A stretch of 58,464 nt of DNA from Marinibaculum pumilum (GCF_042646425.1 NZ_JBHRTR010000011.1:1-58464), one strand, 5' to 3'; shown: positions 16,411 to 26,495, numbered from the stretch's first letter. Made by a program: numbers and translations. The notes: a model not told the origin generated them from the sequence alone.

Positions 16411-17610
16411 CTATTGCGCGGCCAGCTCCTGCGGCAGGGCCGTGACAAGCCGCGCGTAGTCTTCCATCTCGTTGTAGATCTGTGCCGATACCCGTACCCA
16501 GAGAAGACCCCGATGGGCCACGACCGGCACTTCGATGCCGTGGCGTTCCCGCAGGCCCCGCCCGACCGCGCGCCCGGCCCGGAACAGGTCGCCGTGGCGT
16601 TCCGCCAGGGCGCGCAGCCGCTCGCCGGCCAGCGGCAGGCGGATCGCCGCCAGGGCCGCCGCCATTTCCGGCGCGGTCGCCACCTCCGTGTCCCAGGCCG
16701 CCGCCAGCTGCAGGCCGGCACGCCGCGCGAGGCCGGCATTGGCGGCCGCGATCTCCGCCGCCCCCCAGATGTCGGCGAAGGCGAAGCCGTCGGCCGCGGC
16801 CAGCCAGGCGCTGGGATCGAAGGTGCCGAGATAGTCGAAGGAGCGAGGGAAGCCCTCGTCCAGCGGCTTGGCGATCACCGGCGGCTCGATGCGGCCCTGG
16901 AACTGCGGGTCCACCCAGAGCATGCCGGCGCCGCGCGGCGCGAAGCACCATTTGTGCAGGTTGCCGACATAGGCGGCGGCGCCGATCGCCGGCACGTCGA
17001 GCGGCACCTGGCCCGGCGCATGAGCCCCGTCCACCAGGACCGGCACGCCCTGCCGCCGGCACAGGGCTGCCAGTTCCGCCACCGGCAGCAGGGCGCCGGT
17101 GGGCGAAGCGATATGGTCGAACAGGGCGAACCGAACCGCACCGTCGGACAGCGCCTCCGCCACCGCGTCGAGCACCGGCCCCGCCCCCGGCAGCGGCACC
17201 GGCAGCGAGGCGATCCGCAACTCCGCCCCGGCCCGCGCCGTGAAATAGTGCAGGGCCCGCAGGACCGATGGATAGGCAAGGTCCGTGGTCAGGATGACGT
17301 CCCCGGCGCCGATCCGGAGCGAATCCAGGACAGTGCTCACGCCTGTAGTGGCGTTGGTGACGAAGGCCCAGTCGCGTCCCCGCCCGCCGAAGCGCCGCGC
17401 CAGGCCACGTGCCGCGGCGCGGATCGCCTCTGGCCCGTCATCGCTGAAAAAGCGAGTCGGATTGGCTTCGATCCTGCGCCGCCAGCCGGCCTGCGCCTCC
17501 GCCACCGCAAGCGGGACCGCGCCGAACGCGCCGTGGTTGAGATAGGTGAGCCCCGGTTCCAGCCCGAAGGCCGCACGAACGCGGTGCCCGAACGCCTGCC
17601 CTGCGACCAT
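16411..17610 (-). CDS. Aminotransferase class V / isopenicillin N epimerase-like PLP protein
   Basis: A 399-residue fold-type I PLP enzyme. The N-terminal LTYLNHGAFGAVP is characteristic of the isopenicillin-N epimerase-like branch of class V aminotransferases. VDGAHAPG at 193-200 supplies the aspartate that contacts the pyridine nitrogen, and K220 in GNLHKW is the Schiff-base lysine. Relatives include epimerases, cysteine desulfurase-like proteins and ergothioneine lyases, so the reaction is uncertain. ATG at 17610 follows a strong GAGGGAGG site; the frame is open upstream but without coding signal. Operon with the exported phosphatase downstream. Confidence 0.88.
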   Translation of the reverse strand: MVAGQAFGHRVRAAFGLEPGLTYLNHGAFGAVPLAVAEAQAGWRRRIEANPTRFFSDDGPEAIRAAARGLARRFGGRGRDWAFVTNATTGVSTVLDSLRIGAGDVILTTDLAYPSVLRALHYFTARAGAELRIASLPVPLPGAGPVLDAVAEALSDGAVRFALFDHIASPTGALLPVAELAALCRRQGVPVLVDGAHAPGQVPLDVPAIGAAAYVGNLHKWCFAPRGAGMLWVDPQFQGRIEPPVIAKPLDEGFPRSFDYLGTFDPSAWLAAADGFAFADIWGAAEIAAANAGLARRAGLQLAAAWDTEVATAPEMAAALAAIRLPLAGERLRALAERHGDLFRAGRAVGRGLRERHGIEVPVVAHRGLLWVRVSAQIYNEMEDYARLVTALPQELAAQ

Positions 17611-17825
17611 GGCCTCCCTCTTTTCCCCGCCCCGTTTCCCGCGCTCTTCTCTGCCGGCATGACGATGCGGCGCCATCATAGGCAGCCGCAAGCAGCGACC
17701 AAAAGCGCAGGCCGCCATCGTCCTGGAGTACAATTATGCCGGTGACCGGGCGCCGCTAAACTCGCACAGCGCGGCGGCTGCCTGCCGTTCGCGCAGGTGC
17801 GGCATGCGGAAGGGGGGCAATACCA

Positions 17826-18713
17826 ATGCGCAATCCGAGACTCTCACTGGCCGCCGCAGCGGCCATCGCCCTGACCGGCCTCACTGCGTCGCTGCCCGCG
17901 ACGGCGGAGACCGCCATGTCGGGCACCCTGCAGAAGATCGCGGTGAACGAGGAGCTGCGGATCGGCCATCGACTGGGCGCCCGCCCCTTCTCCTTCCAGC
18001 GGGAAGACGGCAGCGTCGTCGGCTATACGATCGACCTCTGCCGCGAGGTGGCGGAAGAAGTGAAGACGGCGGTGAACCGCCCGAACCTCAAGGTCACCTA
18101 CATGCCGGTCACAGCCGACGAACGCTTCGAACGGCTGCTGGCGGGCGATATCGACATCCTGTGCGGCGCGACCACCAATACCCTGGCCCGGCAGGAGCAG
18201 ATGGACTTTTCCAGCCTCACCTTCGTGACCGGCGCCACCCTGCTGACCCGCCGCGACACCGGCATCAACACCGTCAACGACGCGCACCTGCGGCGGGTCG
18301 GCATCCTGCCCGGCACAACCACGGAGACGGCACTGAAGCAGGTGGCGAAGCGCACCGGGATCGCGCCCGACATGGTGCCGGTCGGCAACCATGCGGAAGC
18401 GCTGGAGATGCTGGTCGGCGGCAAGATCGATGCCTATGCCTCCGACCGGACGATCCTGATCGGCCTGGCACGGGATTCCGCGGATGCCGGCATGCTGAGC
18501 CTGGCACGGGGCCTGTTCAGCCACGAACCCTATGCGCTGGCCCTGCGGCCCAACGACCATGGCTTCCGCAACGTGGTGAACCGGGCCCTGTCGAAGGTGT
18601 ACAGCACGCCGAAGATCACGGAGATCTACGGCACCTGGTTCGGCGCGATGGGCGCCCGGCCCAGCGAGCTTCTCCGCTCCCTCTACGTGCTTCAGACCTT
18701 CCCGGAGGAATGA
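17826..18713 (+). CDS. Amino-acid-type ABC transporter substrate-binding protein
   Basis: A 295-residue periplasmic binding protein of family 3 (GltI-like). Signal peptide about 1-27 (LSLAAAAAIALTGLTASLPATA). The domain shows LRIGHRLGARPFSF, GYTIDLCREVAEEV, ERLLAGDIDILCGATTNT and DFSSLTFVTG. The similarity to glutamate/aspartate binders suggests an amino acid ligand. No permease or ATPase gene is adjacent; the downstream side runs into the assembly gap and then a gene on the other strand, so it is an orphan here. Confidence 0.93.
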   Translation: MRNPRLSLAAAAAIALTGLTASLPATAETAMSGTLQKIAVNEELRIGHRLGARPFSFQREDGSVVGYTIDLCREVAEEVKTAVNRPNLKVTYMPVTADERFERLLAGDIDILCGATTNTLARQEQMDFSSLTFVTGATLLTRRDTGINTVNDAHLRRVGILPGTTTETALKQVAKRTGIAPDMVPVGNHAEALEMLVGGKIDAYASDRTILIGLARDSADAGMLSLARGLFSHEPYALALRPNDHGFRNVVNRALSKVYSTPKITEIYGTWFGAMGARPSELLRSLYVLQTFPEE

Positions 18714-18729
18714 GGCGCACCGGCCGGCC

Positions 18730-18808
18730 NNNNNNNNNNNNNNNNNNNNNNNNNNNNNNNNNNNNNNNNNNNNNNNNNNNNNNNNNNNNNNNNNNNNNNN
18801 NNNNNNNN
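18730..18808. other. Assembly gap (79 N)
   Basis: A run of 79 undefined bases. The minus-strand glucanase reading frame runs into it, so the last part of that gene is missing or misjoined. Any frame that appears to continue across it is an artefact of translating N as X. Confidence 0.99.
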
Positions 18809-21800
18809 GCGGCTGGTAGGGCAGCAGCAGGTGCGACATGTCGCCACCGCCATAGCCCAGGTCCACCGCACCGGTGCCGATCACCGACTTGAAGGTGGCC
18901 ACCAGCTTGCCGCCGGCGAAGTCCTGGTAGCCGGTGCCGCTGACCGCCTGCGGTCCGGCAGCGCCGGCATAGGTCTCGCCGCCCGGCAGGTCGTTCGTGG
19001 CGTAGTAGGCGAACTCCTCGGTCCGGTCGAAACTGCCGTCGCCGTCGAAGTCCATCTGCACCTTCAGGGCCACCCCGTTCCCGACCGAATGGCCGGCATC
19101 CAGGATCGCGGCGAAGTCCAGGCTGCCGCCGGTATAGGTCGCGTCGATGCCATCCAGGCTGAAGCTGGCCCCATCGCCCGTGCCGGCCGGCGCCAGGGTC
19201 TCCACTCCTGCGGCCGGGGCTTCCGACTGCAGGCCGCCTTCGTCCGCCAGGTAGAGGGTCCAGGCCAGCGGCTCCTCGCCACCGGAACTGCCGTCACTCC
19301 CGCTGCCTGAGCCGGTATCGCCCGAGCCGCCCCCCGAACTGCCTGATGAGCCGCCATCGGTCGACAGCTGGTGCGGCAGGTCCAGGCTGGTCTGCGACGG
19401 GTCGATCGACACCGCGCCGTTCCCGAAGGCGTTCCAGACCGTCATGGTCACGGAGCCGCCGTCGAAATCGGCCATCGCGCCATCGGCGGACAGCAGGTTG
19501 CCGGACTGGAACAGCTCGTAGCCGGGCAGGTCGTTGGTCGCCAGCACGTCATAGGTCTCTGTACGGTCCACCGCGCCGTCGCCGTCGAAGTCGTAGGCGA
19601 GCCGGACCTGCGTGCCGTTGCCGGCGCTGCTGCCAGCGTCCAGCGCAATGCGGAAGGACGGCAGGCCGCCATCCTGCAATGTCCCGGTCAGGTCGTCGGC
19701 GGTGAAGCTGGCGGCGATCTGCGGCGCATTGACATGATAGCCGCCGCCGGCCGACTGCATCGCCACCGGATCGCTGCCGTCCAGGTGCAGGACACCGTCG
19801 CCGTCCAGGGTGAAGGCGCCATGCCCTGCCCCGCCATCGCCGCCGCCGGTATCGCCCCCGCCCGTGTCGCCGCCACCAGAATCGTCACCACCCGCGTCAC
19901 CGCCAGCCTGCAGGTCGAACGGCAGGTGGATGCTGGAGGCCGAGGGATCGAAGCGCACCTCTCCGGAGCCGAAGGCGTTCCAGATCTCGACGCTCACCTT
20001 GCCGCCGGTGAAGTCGCCATAGGCGCCCTCCGCATGGATCAGGCTGGTGGTGGCAAAGGACTGGAAGCCGTCGACATCGTCGGTCGGCAGGATGTCGTAA
20101 TCTTCGATCCGGTCGACCTGGCCATCGCCGTTGAAGTCGTAGGACAGCCGCATCTGGGTGCCGTTGCCCGCCGACTGGCCGGCATCCAGTGCCAGCAGGA
20201 AGCGGGGCGCGTCGCCCGACTGGTAGCTGCCGTTCAGCCCTTCCAGGGTCAGGCCCAGGGCATTGGTCGGATCGTTGACGGTATAGCCCTGCGCCGCGGC
20301 GACGGTTACCGGCTCCGCGTCGCCGAAAGCCAGGTCGCCGCCGGCGACCAGGCTGAGGGCCAGCGCCCCGCTGCCGCCCGATCCACCGCCGCCGGTATCG
20401 CCGCCACCCGTATCGCCCCCGCCCGTATCGCCCCCGCCCGTATCGCCCCCGCTGCCGCCCGACAGCTCGAACGGCAGGGTGATGCTGGAGGCCGCCGGGT
20501 CGAAGCTGACCCCGCCGGCACCGAAGGCGTTCCAGATCTCCACCTTCACGGTGCCGCCGGCGAAATCGGCGAAGGCCCCTTCGGACTGGACCAGATGGGT
20601 GGTGACGAAGCTTTCGAAACCGTCCACATCGTTGGTGGGCAGGACATCGAAGCTTTCCACCCGGTCGACTTGACCGTCGCCGTCGAAGTCGTAGGAGATG
20701 CGCATCTGGGTGCCGTTGCCGGCGACGCTGCCGGCGTCCAGCGACAGAGTGAAGGCGGTTGTGCCGCCGCCCTGGTAGCTGCCCGTCAGGCCGTCGAGGG
20801 TGAAGGTCAGGGCGTTCGCCGGCGCGTTGACCGAATAGCCCTGCGCATCGGTCAGCGCGACCGGGTCGGCTGTGCCGAAGAGCAGCTGGCCGCCATCGCC
20901 CAGGCTCAGCGCCAGATTGCCGCTCCCGTCGCCGCCCGTATCGCCGCCGCCGTCACCGCCTGTGTCACCGCCGCCGCCGTCGCCGCCTGTGTCACCGCCG
21001 CCGGTGTCGCCGCCGCCCGTATCGCCGCCGCCCGTATCGCCGCCACCCGTATCGCCGCCCCCGGTATCACCGCCATAGCCGGCCGCGGCATAGTCATAGA
21101 CATGGACCGTGCCGTCGGCCTCCCGCAGCATCATGCTGCGCGCCTGCAGTTCCATCACGGTGCCGTCGGAGAAGGTGACGGTGCGCGCCTCGGTGCCGGC
21201 ATTGTAGGCGACGTAGCTGATCGCGCCGTCCTTCTCGAAGGCGGCGGCATAGGGGGTGTCGGCGCGCAGGTCGCTGCGCAGGGTGCCGACCTCGCTCAGG
21301 GATTGCAGCCAGTGCAGGGTATGCGGGAGGGAGCCGCCGGTCTCGATACCCGCCTCGCCCGCGGTCTGGGCGTTGTTCGGGTCGGCCTGGAAGCGGGCCA
21401 GGGCCTGGTCGGGATCGGCCAGGGCCAGGTACTGCCAGACCAGGTTCTTCCAGACGACCGGATCGCCGCCGCGTTCCGCCTCGATGGCCGCCACGCTGGC
21501 CAGGATATGCTCGGGGTTCTCTGCCAGGAACAGGCCGCTGCCGGTTGCCGGCAGGAAGTTGATGCCGTGGATCTTTTCCGGATCGGCCGAAAACCAGGTC
21601 GAATGTGCCCCGCCATCGGCCCAGACCATCCCTGCGGCGGTATAGTCGAAGCCGGCCGGAAACACCTCGCCGTCGACGTCGAACCAGTACTGCTGGACGG
21701 CCTCGCTCTCGACCGTGTGCAGGAACAGGCCCAGATCCTCGATGTCGCCCTGGCCGGTCGCCGCACCCCAGCGCGCCACGGCGCCGGAGAAGTTCAGCGC

Positions 21801-23900
21801 CTCCGACGAGGATTCCTGGTTGTTGCCGGCCGGGAAGGCGCCATGGCCGGAGGCCCAGCTGTGCCCCGCATAGGCATCGAAGGAGCGCAGGTAGGGATAG
21901 TCCTCGTTGGCGCGGTCCCAGTTGGCGGCATCGGCCACCAGCTCATTGACGATCTCGCGGTAATTGCCGGTCGCCGCCCAGTCGGGGTCGAACTCCGCCA
22001 CGGTGGCGGAGGCCTCGATGAAATAGCCGTAGTGGAAGTGGTGGTCGTTGACCTGGGTCTCGGTATGAAAGCTGGCCGGATAGCCCTGCAGGGTGTCCCA
22101 CTGGCTGTTGTAGTAGAACAGCTTGTCGGTCCCGTCCGCGGCGTCGAACCAGTCCGCCAGCTCGGTCTTGATGGTGTCCAGGAAAAGGTCGCGCGCCTCG
22201 CCATGGCCGACCTGGTTGGCGATCTGCGCCAGCGCCGACAGCCGGCCCAGCTCCTTGCCGACGGAATAGGTGTCCTCGTAGGGCACCGGCGCCTGCTGCA
22301 CCTTCGCCATTTCCGCATCCAGCAGCGCACGCAATACCGTGGCCTGCGCCGAATCGCCGGCGAACGGCAGCGAGGGCAGCAGCGGGTTGAGGTCCATGAC
22401 GGTGGCGAAGCTGTCGCCGTCCAGCACCTTCATCTCGCCGCGGGGGGAATTGTAGGCGAAGTCGGACAGGGCCGCGTCGGAGTTGATGTACTGGTGCCGG
22501 TACAGCGACAGCAGCGGCGTGTCGGCGAGGTCGCCGCCGGTCTCCATCTGCGCGGTCGTCACGTCGAAATGGGTGGTGACCGTGCCGGCGGACTGGTCGA
22601 CCGAATAGCTGACCTCGCTGTCGGTGACGAAGGTATAGGCATGCTTGCGGTACGCCATCAGCGTATCGAGCGAATTGTCGGGCAGGGCGGCGACGGAGAA
22701 ATAGTCCTTGCCGTCCAGGTCGGAGACCAGGCCGGCCTCGCTGAAGCTCCAGGTCGACCCGGTCGGGCCGAAGACGCCGTAGTGGGTGCCGTTGATGGTC
22801 AGGCCGACCACCCCGTCGGCAGCGAACCAGACCGTGCCGGGCCCGTCCCAGCCGGGCACGGAGGCGACGGTGTCCGCCGTGCTGTCGGTGGAGGCCGCCG
22901 CGCCCGGCGCGACCGCCAGGCTGCCGGCCTGGCCGCCGACGACGGCGCCGCCCTGCAGGTAGAGCTTGCCCTCGCCGGCCGGTGTGCCGTCGACCGTCAG
23001 GTTCGAGAATGGCAGGTCGACATAGGACTGGTCGCTGCCGGTCTCCACCTCGAAGGTGCCGTCGCCGATCGCGCGCCACAGCTCGACCTTGATGCTGCCG
23101 CCGGCCATGTCGGCCATCTCGCCGCTGGCCGAGGACAGGCCCTTGGCATCGGTATAGGCCTCGAAGCCGTTGGCGGCGTCGGTGGCGTGGAAGTTGTAGG
23201 TCTCCACCCGGTCGAAGCTGCCGTCGCCGTCGAAGTCGTAGGAGATGCGGAACTGCACGCCTTCGGCCACGTCTGTACCGGCATCGACGGGGAAGTTGAA
23301 GCGGAGGGCGGAGCCGTCGAAATGGCCGTTCAGGCCGTCCAGGGTGTAGCTCAGCGGCTGCACCGGGTTGCCGACCGCCTCGACCTTCTGCTGGTGCAGG
23401 GTGATCTCTGCGGCGGCATCGCCCTGCCGCGTGACATAGACGAAGGGCATGCCATGGCCGAAGGTGGCCTGCATCTGGCCGCCCCAGTCGGCGGTGGCGG
23501 TCCAGTCGCCGTGCGAGGCGAGCCTCGCGCCCTCATTGTCCAGGCCGGCCAGGCCGATATTCAGGTCGCCGCTCTGGTTGGTCTGGGCGTCCCAGGGATA
23601 CTTGTATTCGTACTTCTCCAGCCCGGCGGAGCCCGCGATCGTCGCCTGCGCGGTGTAGCCCAGGTCCAGGCCGCCATCGACCGCCTTCATCGACAGCGGA
23701 TTCGCATGCATCACCCGGGCGTCGTCGGCGCTGAAGAACGGGTATTGCAGCGCGGAGTAGAACTCGTTCGTCGGGATCGGGCCTTGGAAACCGTCGGTGA
23801 CGTTCGGCGCGATCGGCACGCCGTTCGCGTCGGTCGGCGGCGACTGGCCGTCCGGAAGGTCCGTCGTGATCGTCGCGGATCCCAGTGTCTCGATGCCCAT
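18809..23900 (-). CDS. GH81 endo-beta-1,3-glucanase with repeated DxDxDG modules (C-terminus missing)
   Basis: At least 1,697 residues, cut by the assembly gap. Residues about 40-930 form a GH81 endo-1,3-beta-glucanase: PIPTNEFYSALQYPFF at 41, the catalytic block NDHHFHYGYF at 618-627 (D619, proposed acid) and NQESSSEALN at 694-703 (E696, E700, proposed base). After GH81 come four about 150-residue modules joined by Gly-Asp-Thr linkers. Each module has a calcium-loop-like YDFDGDG(Q/S)xDR motif. A fifth copy (about 180-300) is inserted in the N-terminal GH81 domain. They could be carbohydrate-binding or calcium-stabilised adhesion modules. No classical signal peptide is seen, which with the acidic Gly/Asp-rich make-up suggests type I secretion with the signal lost in the gap. 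ATG at 23900 follows GGGGAG. Confidence 0.9.
20394..20455. repeat. GGGDT-coding 15-bp tandem repeat (short array)
   Basis: A minisatellite inside the glucanase gene. Units of 15 bases (CCCGTATCGCCCCCG and variants) encode the Gly-Gly-Gly-Asp-Thr linker between two DxDxDG modules. Near-identical adjacent units imply recent slippage or gene conversion. Confidence 0.85.
20926..21073. repeat. GGGDT-coding tandem repeat (long array)
   Basis: A longer array of 12-18-base units, mostly GTATCGCCGCC-type, coding on the minus strand for the Gly/Asp/Thr-rich linker between the GH81 catalytic domain and the first C-terminal module. The array is likely length-variable between strains and is a hot spot for assembly errors. 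Confidence 0.85.
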
Positions 23901-24322
23901 CTTTATTTTCTCCCCCGCCGCTCTCGGCTCCTGGCCCGCGGCATCTCCGGTCTATGTTCAGGTTCGGCCGGACCGCAGCCGGCGTTGGCGCGGAAAGTGC
24001 CGAAGGCTGTGGGTGAGGACAGGGCGGGATTGTGGTCACCGTCGGGCGCAATGTGTCGCAATGCGTCGATCCCGGCCGCCCGGTTCCACCGGCTGCGCCT
24101 CGGCAGCCGAGCCATGGGTGGGAGTACGACAGACCGGTTTGGCCCGGAGCGGGCGGCAATGTGGATTTTCTGTGGCCGCCGGCGCCTGCTGCCGCCCACT
24201 TGACGTCAGCGGCCGGGGGGCAAAGCCTTGCCGCACCGGGGCCCATGACGGGCCGGACGATCACCGGGCCTGCATCGCCGCGACCGGGCCGCGGCACGGC
24301 CCGAAGTGCGAGGAGAGAGGGG
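23901..24322. other. Divergent intergenic region, glucanase / SDR
   Basis: A 422-base gap between divergent genes. It holds the glucanase ribosome-binding site next to 23900 and, at 24048-24067, a 10-bp tandem repeat GCAATGTGTC-GCAATGCGTC. One helical turn separates the two copies, so they could be a regulator site. No promoter was assigned with confidence, and no small gene or RNA was recognised. Confidence 0.45.
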
Positions 24323-25084
24323 ATGCGGCTGAAAGGCAAGGTGGCGTTGATCACGGGCGCGTCGCGCGGCATCGGCAGGGAGATCGCCCTGCGCTTTGCC
24401 GGGGAAGGCGCGACCGTCGCAGTCAACTACCGCAGCAACAAGGCGGAGGCCGACAAGGTGGTGTCCGAGATCGCGGCGGCCGGCGGCCGCGCGGCGGCCT
24501 ATCCCGCGGACTGCAGCAAGGTCGCGGATATCGAGGCATTGGCGAAGGCGGTGGCGGACGATTTCGGCGGCACCGACATCCTGGTCAACAATGCCGGCGT
24601 CTTCGTGCCGATGCCGATCGAGGACACGACGGAAGCGGACTGGGATGCCCAGGTCGATCTGAACCTGAAGGGCCCCTTCTTCCTGGTGAAGGCGGTGGTC
24701 CCGGCGATGAAGGCGAAGGGCGGCGGCCGGATCGTCAACATCACCTCGATCGCCGGCGAGAACGGCTTTCCCAACGCCTCGGCCTATTGCGGCTCAAAGG
24801 GCGGGCTGGCGAACCTGACCCGCGCCCTGGCCTGCGAGCTGGCGCCGCACCGGATCAACGTCAACGCTGTCGCGCCCGGCAACATCAAGACGGACATGAA
24901 CGCGGCGCTGCGCGGCCCGGGGCAGGAGGCCTATGTGCAGATGATCACCGAGCGCACGCCGGGCGGGGTGCCGTTCATCGACCCGAAGGACCTGACCGGG
25001 GCTGCCCTGTTCCTCGCCAGCGACGATTGCCGCGCCATGCACGGCGCGACGCTGCTGGTCGACGAGGGCTGGGCCGCCTGGTAG
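24323..25084 (+). CDS. SDR family oxidoreductase (FabG-like)
   Basis: A 253-residue classical SDR. TGASRGIG lies at about 11-18, NNAG near 90, the serine in ITSIAGENG, and the catalytic Tyr-x-x-x-Lys in AYCGSKGG at about 157-164. The C-terminal block ALFLASDDCRAMHGATLLVDEGWAAW is typical of FabG-type 3-oxoacyl reductases and glucose dehydrogenases. The substrate is not determined. ATG at 24323 follows AGGAGAGAGG; the open frame upstream lacks coding character. Followed by a terminator hairpin. Confidence 0.92.
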   Translation: MRLKGKVALITGASRGIGREIALRFAGEGATVAVNYRSNKAEADKVVSEIAAAGGRAAAYPADCSKVADIEALAKAVADDFGGTDILVNNAGVFVPMPIEDTTEADWDAQVDLNLKGPFFLVKAVVPAMKAKGGGRIVNITSIAGENGFPNASAYCGSKGGLANLTRALACELAPHRINVNAVAPGNIKTDMNAALRGPGQEAYVQMITERTPGGVPFIDPKDLTGAALFLASDDCRAMHGATLLVDEGWAAW

Positions 25085-25095
25085 CTGGAAAGGAA

Positions 25096-25133
25096 AACGG
25101 CCCCCTGCGCTGGCCCGAGCGCGGGGAGCCGTT
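25096..25133. terminator. Bidirectional terminator hairpin
   Basis: Stem formed by AACGGC/GCCGTT, CCCC/GGGG and GCGCT/AGCGC with one bulged base on each side and a 6-base loop. It lies between the convergent SDR (stop at 25084) and the Cys-rich protein gene (stop at 25199). A run of A upstream and T downstream makes it a plausible rho-independent terminator in both directions. Confidence 0.7.
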
Positions 25134-25198
25134 CGTTTGCATGCCGCCGCCCGGTGCCAGTCCGGCCCCGGGCGCGCGGAAAACGGCCTTGCGGACCG

Positions 25199-25513
25199 CT
25201 ACTTGCTGACGCAGGCCCGGAAAGCCGGCGTGCAGGTGCGCATCGACTTGGCGCTGGCCATGCACTGCATGTAGGGCGCGCTGCAGGCGATCGTCGCCGC
25301 AGGCGGCTGGCCGCCCATGCAGGTGCCCAGGCTGCGGGCGCAATAGTCGGGCACAGGCGTCGTCGTCATGCAGCTGACATAGGCCGCCTTGCACTGCGAC
25401 GGGGTCTGAGCCGCCGCGGAATCCGCGCTCACGCCGAGCGCCGCGAAACCCAGTGTCAGCGTCAGCGCGGCCGTGGCGCAGGCGCCGAGCGTTGCGTGGA
25501 GAACATGTCTCAT
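25199..25513 (-). CDS. Small exported protein with four CX6C motifs
   Basis: A 104-residue protein of unknown function. Residues 1-35 form a signal peptide (ending SADSAAAQ). The mature part of about 68 residues has eight cysteines arranged as four CX6C pairs: CKAAYVSC, CARSLGTC, CSAPYMQC and CTPAFRAC. Regular spacing suggests helical hairpins tied by disulfides, or a metal/cofactor site, in the periplasm or outside the cell. No matching family was recognised. ATG at 25513 is chosen because it begins the signal peptide. Divergent from the ZIP-like transporter, with which it might share a metal role. Confidence 0.75.
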   Translation of the reverse strand: MRHVLHATLGACATAALTLTLGFAALGVSADSAAAQTPSQCKAAYVSCMTTTPVPDYCARSLGTCMGGQPPAATIACSAPYMQCMASAKSMRTCTPAFRACVSK

Positions 25514-25704
25514 CGAGGACCCCCTTCTGCGAATATGAGCCGTGCAACGGCGGCTCATCATGGGCAGTCCGCCATGCCCATGCAAGGCTGATCGCGCACG
25601 GCGGACAGGCGAGACGGGCAGGCGAAGCGGACGGGCAAAGCGGACGGGGCATGCTAGGCTGCCCCCGGCTGCCCGACCCAGTTCGCATCCTGCCGGAGGT
25701 CCGC

Positions 25705-26472
25705 ATGCTGCCGCTGCTCGACATCTTCCTCCTGAGCCTGATCCCCGCCGCCGGCCTGCTGCTGGGCGGCTGCCTCGCCTTCGCCTGGCGCCCCGGGGCG
25801 CAGACACGCAGCGGCATCCAGCACTTCACCGCAGGCGTGGTGATCGCCGCGGTGGCGGCAGAACTGGTCCCCGCCCTGCATGTCACCACGTCGCCGCTGC
25901 CGATGGCCATCGGCTTCCTGTTCGGGATCCTCGCCATGCTGGCCGTACGCCGCTTTGCCGGAGAAGGCCATGACGGAGAGGATCATGACGGGCACGGGGA
26001 CGGGGCCGACCAGGAAGCCGATACCGGCGCCCTGCTGCGGAGCGCACTGGTGGTGGCGGTGGCGGTGGACCTGCTGGTGGACGGCCTGCTGGCCGGCGTC
26101 ACCCTGGCGAACAGCCTGCAGGGCGGGCTGGTGATCGTCGGCGCGCTGAGCCTGGAAGTGCTGTTCCTGGGGCTCGCCCTCCTGGTGTCGCTGCGGAATC
26201 GCGGGCTGGGCCGTGCAGCGGCCCTGGTCCTGCTCGCCGGCCTCGCTGTCCTGCTGCCGGTCGGCGGCATCGTCGGCCCGCTGGTGCTGCGCGCGCTGCC
26301 AGCGGAGGCCGGCATCGGCGTCATGGCCTTCGCCACCGCCGCGCTGCTCTACCTGGTGTTCGAGGAACTTCTGGCAGAGGCGCACGAGGGCGCCAGAGAC
26401 AGCAGCCTGACCACCGCGCTGCTGTTCCTGGGGTTCCTGGCAGTCCTGTTGATCAAGGCCGTCCTGGAATAG
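25705..26472 (+). CDS. ZIP-like metal transporter family membrane protein
   Basis: A 255-residue protein with about seven or eight membrane segments. FTAGVVIAAVAAELVP resembles the helix of ZIP transporters that carries the FxxG...E motif, and an acidic His-rich loop (GHDGEDHDGHGDGADQEAD, about 92-110) follows the third segment, as in ZIPs. The canonical HNxPEG of helix 4 is replaced by DLLVDGLLAG and the HE of helix 5 by SLEV. Thus the metal site is not standard: it may move another cation or be a non-transporting relative. ATG at 25705 follows GGAGG. Confidence 0.72.
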   Translation: MLPLLDIFLLSLIPAAGLLLGGCLAFAWRPGAQTRSGIQHFTAGVVIAAVAAELVPALHVTTSPLPMAIGFLFGILAMLAVRRFAGEGHDGEDHDGHGDGADQEADTGALLRSALVVAVAVDLLVDGLLAGVTLANSLQGGLVIVGALSLEVLFLGLALLVSLRNRGLGRAAALVLLAGLAVLLPVGGIVGPLVLRALPAEAGIGVMAFATAALLYLVFEELLAEAHEGARDSSLTTALLFLGFLAVLLIKAVLE

Positions 26473-26495
26473 CCAGCCGCCCCCGCCCCGACCCT

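Noticed and set aside
17844..18729. Apparent continuation of the glucanase frame across the N gap
   Set aside because: Beyond the gap the frame is antisense to the amino-acid binding protein; the join is an artefact of the undefined bases.
20926..21073. Regularly spaced repeats that look like a CRISPR array
   Set aside because: The units are 12-18 bases in frame, code for Gly/Asp/Thr linkers and have no unique spacers.
19371..24203. A 1,610-codon open frame on the plus strand opposite the glucanase
   Set aside because: The minus strand carries a recognisable GH81 enzyme with motifs; the plus frame is its complement and lacks any known fold.
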